33,604 bases of DNA, from positions 1 to 33,604 of the forward strand of contig CAIVCU010000378.1 of NCBI GenBank assembly GCA_903904495.1, in the 5' to 3' direction. This document shows, piece by piece, positions 7,126 to 14,649 of this stretch; within the stretch, counting starts at the first letter, position 1, and each line of letters opens with the position of its first letter. The DNA is from an uncultured Chlorobiaceae bacterium (GTDB lineage: Bacteria > Bacteroidota > Chlorobiia > Chlorobiales > Chlorobiaceae). The position numbers and the translations under genes are program-made. Under the pieces are notes generated by a model. It had not been told where the DNA came from. It did not search any database and saw only the letters and a program-made list of their open reading frames with translations.

Positions 7126-8130
7126 TTAATGTGAGGCAACTCCTGCCTCATGTTCATCATGACCTTCATGTGCCGAAGCAAGGCCGATAAACAGTGCGGA
7201 GAGCATCGTAAATATGAATGCCTGAAGAAAAGCCACAAAAAGCTCAAGCAGATAGATGAATATCGAGAATGGAACCGACATGACGACAGCAACGATATAG
7301 CTTTTAAGAATAAAGCTGATAAAGATAAGGCTGAGAATCACAATGTGGCCCGCCGTCATATTGGCAAACAACCGTATGGTAAGAGCAACCGGCTTGGTAA
7401 ACAAGCCGATAAATTCAATCGGAATCATAATGATCCAGAGCGCCGGATGAGTCCCGCCTGTAAGATGCGCAAGATAGCCCTTGACACCGTGAGCTTTAAG
7501 CGCTGCAATCTGTGTAAGGAAAAAAGTGAAGGTGGCAAGCGTCAGCGTAACGTTGATATTACCTGTAGCTGTTGATCCATAGGGAACAAGTCCCAGAAGG
7601 TTGCAGAGCAGAATAAAAAAGAATACCGTCAGAAGATAAGAGAGATACTTTTCATAACCCTTGCCGATGTTAGCCTTAGCCACATCAAGCCGGATGAACT
7701 CTACAAGCGCCTCCATGGCATTCACCAATCCCTTCGGAGCCTGTCGGGCATTCATTTTCTTGTATTTGCCGCCGACCACTGAAAAAACAATCAGAAGCAA
7801 AGCCGATACAACCCAGAGCATCACCACATGCTTTGTTATGGAAATATCAATCCCGGCCACTGGAGGGATTTTTGGAAGGGAGATTTCGCCAAAGGGCTCA
7901 AACGACAAAATACTGTTGTCGAGAATATGATGCATGATGACGTCGCCGGCTTTCTCCTCTTCAGGAGCGGCGGCAGGAGCGGCTGCAACTGCTCCGGCTG
8001 TCTGCGGAGAGAGTGCTGCTGCAGGCTCACTGGCTGCGACGGCAATGCCGTTGACATTCAGCAGAAGAGGCAGAAGAATCGCAAAAACCTTGAGAAGAGC
8101 CTTAGGCTGTATGATGTTTACCCGTTTCAT
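7126..8130 (-). CDS. atpB: ATP synthase F0 subunit a, with N-terminal extension
   Basis: Membrane subunit that forms the proton half-channels against the c ring. The 334-residue product is longer than the usual 250-290. The essential Arg is residue 253 in the family motif TIRLFANMTAGH, and five or six hydrophobic segments follow residue 100. The extra length is N-terminal: a basic start, a hydrophobic stretch (about 11-33) ending in an Ala-rich AVA-A context that looks like a signal peptidase site, and then an Ala/Pro-rich linker to about residue 62. The C-terminus is His-rich. The start ATG overlaps the stop of the preceding gene by four bases (ATGA), which indicates coupling. Confidence 0.95.
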   Translation of the reverse strand: MKRVNIIQPKALLKVFAILLPLLLNVNGIAVAASEPAAALSPQTAGAVAAAPAAAPEEEKAGDVIMHHILDNSILSFEPFGEISLPKIPPVAGIDISITKHVVMLWVVSALLLIVFSVVGGKYKKMNARQAPKGLVNAMEALVEFIRLDVAKANIGKGYEKYLSYLLTVFFFILLCNLLGLVPYGSTATGNINVTLTLATFTFFLTQIAALKAHGVKGYLAHLTGGTHPALWIIMIPIEFIGLFTKPVALTIRLFANMTAGHIVILSLIFISFILKSYIVAVVMSVPFSIFIYLLELFVAFLQAFIFTMLSALFIGLASAHEGHDEHEAGVASH

Positions 8131-8546
8131 GCAGTTTTCTTTTTCTGTTTGTTTTTCTTTTGATACCCGAGAATTTCCACAATCACATAGATACAGTAAA
8201 ACGCAAAGAATGAAAAGACAAAGTCGTTGATGACCACCATGTGCCTGAGAATGATAACAGCGACAAGCACCATCAGCACTAACAGCCGGAGAGTCAGGCC
8301 ACCGAACACGAACTTGGTGAATACCGCTGATTCCTTGTCAAGTGCGTAGTCAAAAAGCAGATAACCGGCAACAGTATTGGAAACCACCATTATCCATGCA
8401 AGAAAAACCGAGTGATAGTCAACACTCCCGGGATTAAGTTCTGCAAAAATAATGCCCCATAAAATGACGGACAAGATACATAACTTAATAAAAAATTCAA
8501 ACAATGGCTTCATATCTCCCTTTTCTTTATCAATTAACACCGGCAT
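8127..8546 (-). CDS. Small membrane protein of the atp operon, AtpI-like
   Basis: A roughly 139-residue protein with four predicted hydrophobic segments and a very basic C-terminal tail (KKNKQKKK pattern). Its position between the AtpZ-type gene and atpB is that of AtpI, which in other bacteria assists c-ring assembly or magnesium uptake; sequence similarity to AtpI is weak by eye, so the assignment is mainly positional. The ATG at 8546 is preferred because GGAGAG lies a few bases upstream. ATGs at 8558 and 8513 are alternatives, the last also preceded by GGGAG but too close. The stop overlaps atpB by four bases. Confidence 0.7.
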   Translation of the reverse strand: MPVLIDKEKGDMKPLFEFFIKLCILSVILWGIIFAELNPGSVDYHSVFLAWIMVVSNTVAGYLLFDYALDKESAVFTKFVFGGLTLRLLVLMVLVAVIILRHMVVINDFVFSFFAFYCIYVIVEILGYQKKNKQKKKTA

Positions 8547-8561
8547 GAAACTCTCCATGCC

Positions 8562-8807
8562 TTATTTTTTTTTATTAGCCTGGCGCACTACCTTCATAAG
8601 AACGAGAGACATCCCGGCCATCCCGAGAACAACACCTGCAAGGAGCAGGAATGGTGAAGTGCCAAGCTTACCGTCAGCCCAATAGCCAAGAAATACAAAA
8701 AAAACAAAGCTCACGGCAATCTGCAGGCCAATGCCCATATAATCGGAAATCGCACGGACAGAACGTCCGAATTGTTCCCCGGAGCGTTCCTTATCAGCTC
8801 TTGTCAT
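8562..8807 (-). CDS. AtpZ/AtpI family small membrane protein
   Basis: An 81-residue protein and the first gene of the atp cluster. A charged N-terminus is followed by two membrane helices. It carries the family pattern: YMGIGLQIAVSF at the start of helix 1, GYWADGKLGTSPF in the connecting loop with the conserved Asp and GTSP, and a Gly-rich second helix. AtpZ-type proteins are encoded at the head of F-ATPase operons and, with AtpI, have been linked to magnesium/calcium transport or assembly. AAGAGG lies 7 bases before the ATG. The 165 bases up to the divergent pgeF gene presumably hold the operon promoter, but no convincing hexamer pair was found. Confidence 0.85.
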   Translation of the reverse strand: MTRADKERSGEQFGRSVRAISDYMGIGLQIAVSFVFFVFLGYWADGKLGTSPFLLLAGVVLGMAGMSLVLMKVVRQANKKK

Positions 8808-8972
8808 TGTTGAGCCTCTTTGTTAACATGCTTACCGGCATCACCTTCTGCACAATACTGTCATCAGAAAGTTGCAGTAGTGATATTTCATGAGGTCAAA
8901 GATACTATCTCTTCCTGAAATAATGAACCCTTGAGCATATTCTTGCTGAGAAACCAGATAAACCCTGCCAGT

Positions 8973-9734
8973 ATGACGCCGGAATATATTGTTCCACACT
9001 CCTTCAGACAATTCGGCGAACTCATCGCTCTGCAAAGCACAAGAACAGGCGGTGTAAGCAAAGGGCCCTATGCGGCTCTGAATCTTGGCATAAATACCCG
9101 TGACAGTGCGGAAATGGTTCATGAAAACACCCTCAGGCTCTGCGCAGCGGCAGGTATTAATCCCGAAAGATTGGTCAGCTCCGAACAGGTTCACGGCACA
9201 GAAATACTGACAGCCGAAAAACCGGGAAGATACCAGGGTTACGACGCATTCATTACCGGCAAAACAGACCTCCATTTATGCATCTTCACTGCGGACTGCT
9301 ATCCTGTACTGATTTTCGACCCGCGGCATCATGCTACAGGAGCGGTTCATGCCGGCTGGAAAGGAAGTGCAGGACGGATTGTGATGAAAACCGTTGCCGC
9401 CATGCAGAAAAACTTTAACTCCATTCCTGCAGAGTGCTTCGCCTATATCGGAACCGGAATTTCATCAGCCGCCTATGAGGTTGGTCTTGATGTCGCAAGG
9501 GAATTTCCATCGGACAGCTGTCTGCCTTCCCCTTTTTCGACCGATGAAGGGAGATACATGCTTGATCTCGGCATGGTAAACTGCCGGCAGCTGATTGACT
9601 CAGGTATTCCCGCACAAAATATTGAACGATCTCAATTCTGCTCATTTGGTGACAGCAGCATGTTTTTCTCCTATCGCCGCGATAATGGAATAACCGGACG
9701 CATGGTCAGCATCATCGGTGTCAGGCCGCAGTAA
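8973..9734 (+). CDS. pgeF: PgeF/YfiH family protein (multicopper-oxidase-like laccase domain)
   Basis: A 253-residue protein of the DUF152 family. The zinc site residues are all present: His74 in SSEQVHGTEI, Cys109 in FTADCYPVLIFD and His126 in GAVHAGWKGS. Members have been described as purine nucleoside phosphorylases/adenosine deaminases and, in Escherichia coli, as a peptidoglycan editing factor that removes mis-incorporated L-Ser from UDP-MurNAc. The latter would suit the neighbouring cell wall genes, but the genes run on the opposite strand and no link is proven. The ATG at 8973 fits the family better than the upstream TTG at 8931. The gene converges on the CoA-transferase gene with 15 bases between stops. 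Confidence 0.92.
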   Translation: MTPEYIVPHSFRQFGELIALQSTRTGGVSKGPYAALNLGINTRDSAEMVHENTLRLCAAAGINPERLVSSEQVHGTEILTAEKPGRYQGYDAFITGKTDLHLCIFTADCYPVLIFDPRHHATGAVHAGWKGSAGRIVMKTVAAMQKNFNSIPAECFAYIGTGISSAAYEVGLDVAREFPSDSCLPSPFSTDEGRYMLDLGMVNCRQLIDSGIPAQNIERSQFCSFGDSSMFFSYRRDNGITGRMVSIIGVRPQ

Positions 9735-9749
9735 GACCGGCATAACCTG

Positions 9750-11042
9750 TTACAGATACCCCTTGCCGTATGAGCCGAAAAGCTTATGGGCCTCGCGGGA
9801 AATATCCTCCCTGAAATCAGGATGCGCAATGCTTGCAAGCGCTTCAGCTCTCTGCCGGAGATTTTTACCGTGCAGATTGACAATACCGAATTCGGTAACC
9901 ACATACTGCACATGAGCTCTGGTCGTAACAACACCTGCCCCTGGTTTCAGCTGCGGCACAATCCTCGACAACCCCTTGCTTGTCGTCGACGGCATCGCGA
10001 TAATCGGCTTGCCTCCCTCAGAAAGTGCCGCACCGCGAATAAAATCCATCTGACCGCCAACGCCTGAAAAAAATTTCTGACCGATCGAATCAGCACATAC
10101 CTGACCTGTCATGTCAATTTCGAGGGCACTGTTGATCGCCGTCACACGGGGATTTCTCCTGATCTCCCTGGTATCGTTGACATAATCCGAGGGCAGCATC
10201 GCAACAAGCGGATTGTCATCCACAAAATCATACAATTTTCTCGTTCCTATAAGAAAGCTTGCCACAATCATCTCCTTATGGCTCCGCTTTTTACGGCCGT
10301 TAATCACACCTTTCTCAACAAGGTCTATTATCCCGTCCGAAAACATCTCCGAATGAATGCCAAGGTCCTTATGCCCTGAAAGCGACGCAAGTGTAGCATC
10401 AGGAATAGCGCCTATGCCCAGCTGAAGTGTGGCCCCATCCTCAACGATAGTTGCAATATGGCTGCCGATACGTATCTCAACATCACTCAAAGCATGTCTG
10501 GGCGTTTCGAGAATGGGATCAGACACCTCAACCATGGCATGGATCTTACTCATATGAAGCAGTCCTTCGCCAAGCGTTCGAGGCATATTCGGATTCACCT
10601 GAGCGATAACAAGCTTTGCGGAATGGACCGCAGCAAGGGTGACATCGACTGAAACACCGAGCGAACAATAGCCGTGACAGTCCGGAGGCGAAACATGCAC
10701 CAGGGCAACATCCAGAGGCAGAATTTTATTCTGGAACAGGAAGGGGATTTCGCTCAGAAAAACCGGAATCGCATCAGCGTCACCATGCTGAACAGACTGA
10801 CGGACATTTTTACCGACAAACAGAGCATTCAATCTGAAACTCTCACGATACTCAGGCCTTGTATAGGCAGCATCACCCTCAGTATGAAGACTGACGATCT
10901 CTACATTTCTCAACTCAGCTGAACGCTGAACCATCGCATCGATAAGACGCTGCGGAGTTGCAGCCGCAGTATGCAGAAAAACCCTGTCTCCGGATTTAAT
11001 TTTTGTTACTGCTTCTTCTGCGGGCAGGGAACGATAATTCAT
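9750..11042 (-). CDS. Acetyl-CoA hydrolase/CoA-transferase family protein (4-hydroxybutyrate CoA-transferase-like)
   Basis: A 430-residue class I CoA-transferase of the Cat2/AbfT type. The glycine loop LGIGAIPDA (208-216) is followed by the catalytic glutamate, Glu232 in GIHSEMFSDGI, which aligns with the glutamate that forms the glutamyl-CoA thioester in the Clostridium enzyme. The C-terminal VVTEFGIVNLHGK phrase is also typical. It moves CoA between a short-chain acyl-CoA and a carboxylate, often acetate. The substrate cannot be read from the sequence; acetate/acetyl-CoA exchange is plausible in a green sulfur bacterium. AAGGAG lies three bases before the ATG. It begins 29 bases after the ftsZ stop with no terminator visible between them. 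Confidence 0.88.
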   Translation of the reverse strand: MNYRSLPAEEAVTKIKSGDRVFLHTAAATPQRLIDAMVQRSAELRNVEIVSLHTEGDAAYTRPEYRESFRLNALFVGKNVRQSVQHGDADAIPVFLSEIPFLFQNKILPLDVALVHVSPPDCHGYCSLGVSVDVTLAAVHSAKLVIAQVNPNMPRTLGEGLLHMSKIHAMVEVSDPILETPRHALSDVEIRIGSHIATIVEDGATLQLGIGAIPDATLASLSGHKDLGIHSEMFSDGIIDLVEKGVINGRKKRSHKEMIVASFLIGTRKLYDFVDDNPLVAMLPSDYVNDTREIRRNPRVTAINSALEIDMTGQVCADSIGQKFFSGVGGQMDFIRGAALSEGGKPIIAMPSTTSKGLSRIVPQLKPGAGVVTTRAHVQYVVTEFGIVNLHGKNLRQRAEALASIAHPDFREDISREAHKLFGSYGKGYL

Positions 11043-11071
11043 TAACTCCTTATGTTCGTTTAAAATTACAT

Positions 11072-12364
11072 TCAGACACCGTTATTCTTCCGGCGGAGAT
11101 ACGCCGGGGTATCTGACAGGCCTTTCTCAATCTTATCTTCGCGCTCTGAGGAACCGCTACTGCTCAAAGGATTATGACTGTCATCAGGAGCGCTGTTTTT
11201 TCTGGTGCCGGCCTCACGGGAATCATGTATCGACAACTGCCTTCTTATATAAGCAGGAATACGCAGATCCTCCACCTGCCTCTCAGAATAAAGAGAAGCG
11301 GCCGGTCTCACGGATGGAGCAACCTGACCTGATCTGATACCATGCACCGGACTGACAGGACGTCGGACAACTGAGTCCTTTCCATCCTCCTCCGCTTTTC
11401 GCTTGAACCCGGTAACAATGACAGTCACCCTGATTTCACCCGATACCTGAGGTTCATCCACATAGCCATTGATAATCTTGGCTTCACTGCCGACCTGCTC
11501 CTCAATATAGTTCATCGCGTCCGACATATCCCGCATGGTGACCTCGCCGGTAATATTGACCAGTACGCCTTTGGCTCCCTTGACCGATACGCCTTCAAGA
11601 AGTGGACTGTTGAGAGCATCCGATGAAGCCTTGAGAGCCCGGCGGTCACCTGCGGCGGCGGCAGAGCCCATAACGGCATCTCCCGCTCCCGACATGATGC
11701 TGCGGACATCTGCAAAATCAACATTGACATGCCCATGACGGGTAATAATATCAGCAATACCTTTAGCTGCCCTGTACAGAACATCATTCGCCATGTTGAA
11801 CGCTTCGGTAGCGCTTACCCCCTCCTCGGCAATACTCAGTATCTTTTCATTTTCAACGAGAATAAGAGTATCGATGTATTTTCGCAGTTCTGCAATTCCA
11901 CCGTCAGCAATCTTGGCTTTCACCTGTCCTTCAAAATTGAACGGCCGGGTGACAACTCCGATAGTGAGTATGCCCATATTCCTTGCAATCGAGGCAATAA
12001 CCGGAGCAGCACCTGTACCGGTACCCTTGCCCATGCCGGCGGCAATAAAGACAAGGTCGGCACCTCTGAGCTGCGCCGCAATGATTTCGCGGTCATCATC
12101 AGCAGCCTGCCGGCCCTTTGCCGGGTCAGCTCCGGCACCAAGTCCGTTTGTAGCTTTCTTGCCTATCTGCACCCGTAGAGGAGCTTTCGAATTCAGGAGC
12201 GCCTGACGGTCCGTATTAAACACGATATACTCAACGCCGCTTATTTTCCTGTCAATCATGTTATTTACAGCATTGCCGCCGCAACCGCCTACGCCGACAA
12301 TCCTTATGGTAACCCCTTTACCCTGGTCACTGTCGAACAGGCCGGGGTCCAGTTCAAATGCCAT
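11072..12364 (-). CDS. ftsZ: Cell division protein FtsZ
   Basis: Tubulin-like GTPase that polymerises into the Z ring at midcell. The 430 residues start with the usual short N-terminus and GVGGCGGNAVN nucleotide loop (24-34). The tubulin signature at 112-118 reads GKGTGTG, with Lys113 where Gly is canonical. The T7 loop region NVDFADVRSIMSG is normal. After the globular core (to about 320) comes a disordered Ser/Arg-rich linker. The C-terminus holds two copies of the FtsA-binding motif: IPAYIRRQ at 369-376 and TPAYLRRK at 419-426. GAGGAG lies about 9 bases before the ATG. It is the last division gene of the cluster, 42 bases after ftsA. Confidence 0.98.
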   Translation of the reverse strand: MAFELDPGLFDSDQGKGVTIRIVGVGGCGGNAVNNMIDRKISGVEYIVFNTDRQALLNSKAPLRVQIGKKATNGLGAGADPAKGRQAADDDREIIAAQLRGADLVFIAAGMGKGTGTGAAPVIASIARNMGILTIGVVTRPFNFEGQVKAKIADGGIAELRKYIDTLILVENEKILSIAEEGVSATEAFNMANDVLYRAAKGIADIITRHGHVNVDFADVRSIMSGAGDAVMGSAAAAGDRRALKASSDALNSPLLEGVSVKGAKGVLVNITGEVTMRDMSDAMNYIEEQVGSEAKIINGYVDEPQVSGEIRVTVIVTGFKRKAEEDGKDSVVRRPVSPVHGIRSGQVAPSVRPAASLYSERQVEDLRIPAYIRRQLSIHDSREAGTRKNSAPDDSHNPLSSSGSSEREDKIEKGLSDTPAYLRRKNNGV

Positions 12365-12406
12365 TGGTCAGTTCTCCTCTTTAAAAAGCCGTTCTTTGAT
12401 CTCTCA

Positions 12407-13708
12407 TCACAAATTATCCCAGAATTTCTTCATCCTGTCCACAATTTTCTTTGCCGCCGGATTCTGCTCATGCACCTCCGGCTCCTCCGTGAACGGTGCG
12501 GGTATATCAGGCTGAACCACCTCTGCTGAAGATGAAAAATTATGATATTCCGAGAGATTGTTCTGAAATGCATGGGCAACGAGCCCCATAACGGTAGCAT
12601 ACATCGGATTATTAACGGAGCCCTTGATCCCGCCCGATACCCCTTCAGGATAACCGATTCGAACATCAAGCGCCAGAACATCATGGGCAAGCTCTTCGGT
12701 ACCCGGCAGAAGGGAGCCTCCTCCCGTTATTATTGCGCCGGCATTGATATATTCATAATAGCCCGACCGCTTTATCGAATCACGCACAAGCTCCAGAATC
12801 TCCATCATCCTTGCTTCAATGATCATGGTCAACGAGCTCTTCGGAAAAGTTTTCTGCGGACGGCCCTCAATACCTTCTATAAGAATATCCTCATCATCTC
12901 CGCTCATTGGAGCGTAGGCACAGCCATGCTTTATCTTCAACTCTTCAGCGACTTCGTAAAGAGCTTTCACGCCATGAGCCAGATCATGAGTGACATCATT
13001 TGCGGCAACTTTGATGACCTCAGAATAGCGGATCGCTCCGTCAATATAGATTGCCACCTCCGTGGTGCCGCCTCCGATATCAATGACAACCACACCGCTT
13101 TTCTTCTCACGCTCCTTCATCACGGCCATGCCGGAGGCAACCGGTTCAAAGGTAACCGCGCTGATCTCCAGCCCTGCCTTCTCGACACACTGCTTGATAT
13201 TGCGGATCTTTGTTCTCAGACCGACAACGATATAAGCGCTGCCTCTCATTGTCGTCCCGGCCATTCCTATCGGATCAAGCAGTCCCTCCTGATCATCAAC
13301 AATAAACTCCTGCGGAATGACATGAATAATTTCATGATCAATATCCAGATACCTGATATTGGTCTTGGCCTTTTCCAGAAACCGCTTTACATCCGAATCA
13401 TTGACAATCCCGGTCTGGTTGATGCTTATTTCCGAATTACTGTGAATACAGTGGACATGTGCACCGGAAATACCGACATTGACACCGAGAATGCGAATGG
13501 ACGACTCCCGTTCAGCATCAGCGACGGCAGCCTTTATCGCATCCACGGTCTTGTTGATATTGACAACTGTCGCCCTCTGAAGGCCATCGGAATTGGAACG
13601 TCCTTTTCCAAGCACATTGAGCTTTCCTAGCACATCTTTTTCGGCAACCACGACGCACACCTTGGTAGTACCGATATCAAGACCAACAGCGATATTGCTT
13701 TTCAGCAT
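12407..13708 (-). CDS. ftsA: Cell division protein FtsA
   Basis: Actin-like ATPase that anchors FtsZ to the membrane and recruits later division proteins. The product has 433 residues. The phosphate-1 loop is VGLDIGTTKVC near the N-terminus, the phosphate-2 region is VVIDIGGGTTEVAIY, and an adenosine-type motif AIITGGGSLLPG lies in the second half. The C-terminus ends in a short amphipathic helix with the pattern KKIVDRMKKFWDNL, the usual membrane-targeting sequence. It lies between ftsQ (18-base gap) and ftsZ, the classic order. The linker before the helix is Pro/Glu-rich. Confidence 0.97.
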   Translation of the reverse strand: MLKSNIAVGLDIGTTKVCVVVAEKDVLGKLNVLGKGRSNSDGLQRATVVNINKTVDAIKAAVADAERESSIRILGVNVGISGAHVHCIHSNSEISINQTGIVNDSDVKRFLEKAKTNIRYLDIDHEIIHVIPQEFIVDDQEGLLDPIGMAGTTMRGSAYIVVGLRTKIRNIKQCVEKAGLEISAVTFEPVASGMAVMKEREKKSGVVVIDIGGGTTEVAIYIDGAIRYSEVIKVAANDVTHDLAHGVKALYEVAEELKIKHGCAYAPMSGDDEDILIEGIEGRPQKTFPKSSLTMIIEARMMEILELVRDSIKRSGYYEYINAGAIITGGGSLLPGTEELAHDVLALDVRIGYPEGVSGGIKGSVNNPMYATVMGLVAHAFQNNLSEYHNFSSSAEVVQPDIPAPFTEEPEVHEQNPAAKKIVDRMKKFWDNL

Positions 13709-13726
13709 TGTTCTATTTCTGCATAA

Positions 13727-14617
13727 TTATAACTGGGGACCAGCCTGCGTGGCCTGGGGCGATACAACATCAATTGTAAAGATCCTGTCTGTGAACCTCA
13801 TATCCACGCTTTCATAAGAGCCAAACCCTTTTTTCGACACAACCTTTTGCCAAAATATCTCGAATTTTTTCAACTTTTCCTTGAAGTTCCCGTCATTACC
13901 GACAATAAAACGGGTAGGAGCCTGAACGGCGATGAAGTAGGTCATATTGTTGCCCTGAAGGTGGAGTTCCCGAATGAGCAGGCGCGCATAATTAGTCCTT
14001 GAAAGCGCATCAAGAAATTGACGGAGCACCTCTATGTCACGACTGTCAAGCCGCTGCAAACCATTTCCTCCGGCCTTCAGCCGGCTGATGCCCGAAACAG
14101 TCAGCAATATTGGAACCTGCGCTGAAAACTCTTTTTTCCCCGGCAGAAGAAATCCCTCAGTGTCAACAGCCATAATATTGCCATCCATCACCGTCAACGC
14201 CAGAGGCACCCGCTCCAGAACCCTTATACGGACAATGCCGTTAAGCTCCTTGCTGATCACCGCATCCCTGACATAAGGAAACTGCATAACCCTCGCTTTT
14301 AAATCAGCAGGATCAAGTTCCTGGAGATTTCTGCCTTTATAGACAAGCATGCCTGTTGAAAACTCCTTCGCGACAGCACTCGAAACCCCCTCAACAACGA
14401 TATCACGGACAACTACCTCCTTTTTCCATCGCATCGAATAAAAGGCCAGCGATGCCAAACCGGCAAGCACAACGATAAAAATAAATACTTTTGCTTTTCC
14501 GTTATGAGCCGCCGCAGGCTCATAACGGCTTTCCACTCCTTCACCGCCCTCAGAAGATCCCTGAGGAGCCATATCAGGGTAATAACCCGAATATTCCTTT
14601 CGTTCCCGTTCAGGCAT
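13727..14617 (-). CDS. ftsQ: Cell division protein FtsQ
   Basis: Bitopic divisome protein that links FtsA/FtsZ to FtsB/FtsL and the septal synthase. From the ATG at 14617 it has 296 residues; a TTG two codons upstream is less likely. A cytoplasmic Gly/Glu-rich tail of about 45 residues precedes one membrane segment (about 46-62), then a POTRA domain beginning VVRDIVVEG, with the FPYVRDAVISKE beta strand pair, and the FtsQ beta domain around LERVPLALTVMDG. Identity rests on this architecture and on its position between murC and ftsA. No murB or ddl gene lies between murC and ftsQ, unlike Escherichia coli. Confidence 0.93.
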   Translation of the reverse strand: MPERERKEYSGYYPDMAPQGSSEGGEGVESRYEPAAAHNGKAKVFIFIVVLAGLASLAFYSMRWKKEVVVRDIVVEGVSSAVAKEFSTGMLVYKGRNLQELDPADLKARVMQFPYVRDAVISKELNGIVRIRVLERVPLALTVMDGNIMAVDTEGFLLPGKKEFSAQVPILLTVSGISRLKAGGNGLQRLDSRDIEVLRQFLDALSRTNYARLLIRELHLQGNNMTYFIAVQAPTRFIVGNDGNFKEKLKKFEIFWQKVVSKKGFGSYESVDMRFTDRIFTIDVVSPQATQAGPQL

Positions 14618-14649
14618 AAGCAAAGGTTATTTCAAATCCTTTCATGAAC

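Noticed and set aside
8808..8972. Promoters in the divergent atp/pgeF region
   Set aside because: A TTGACC-like hexamer occurs on the minus strand, but no acceptable -10 stands at the right distance; no confident promoter could be placed.
12542..13630. Open frame of 362 codons on the plus strand, antisense to ftsA
   Set aside because: It lies wholly within ftsA on the opposite strand, has no recognisable motif or ribosome binding site, and is the kind of shadow frame expected opposite a well-conserved gene.
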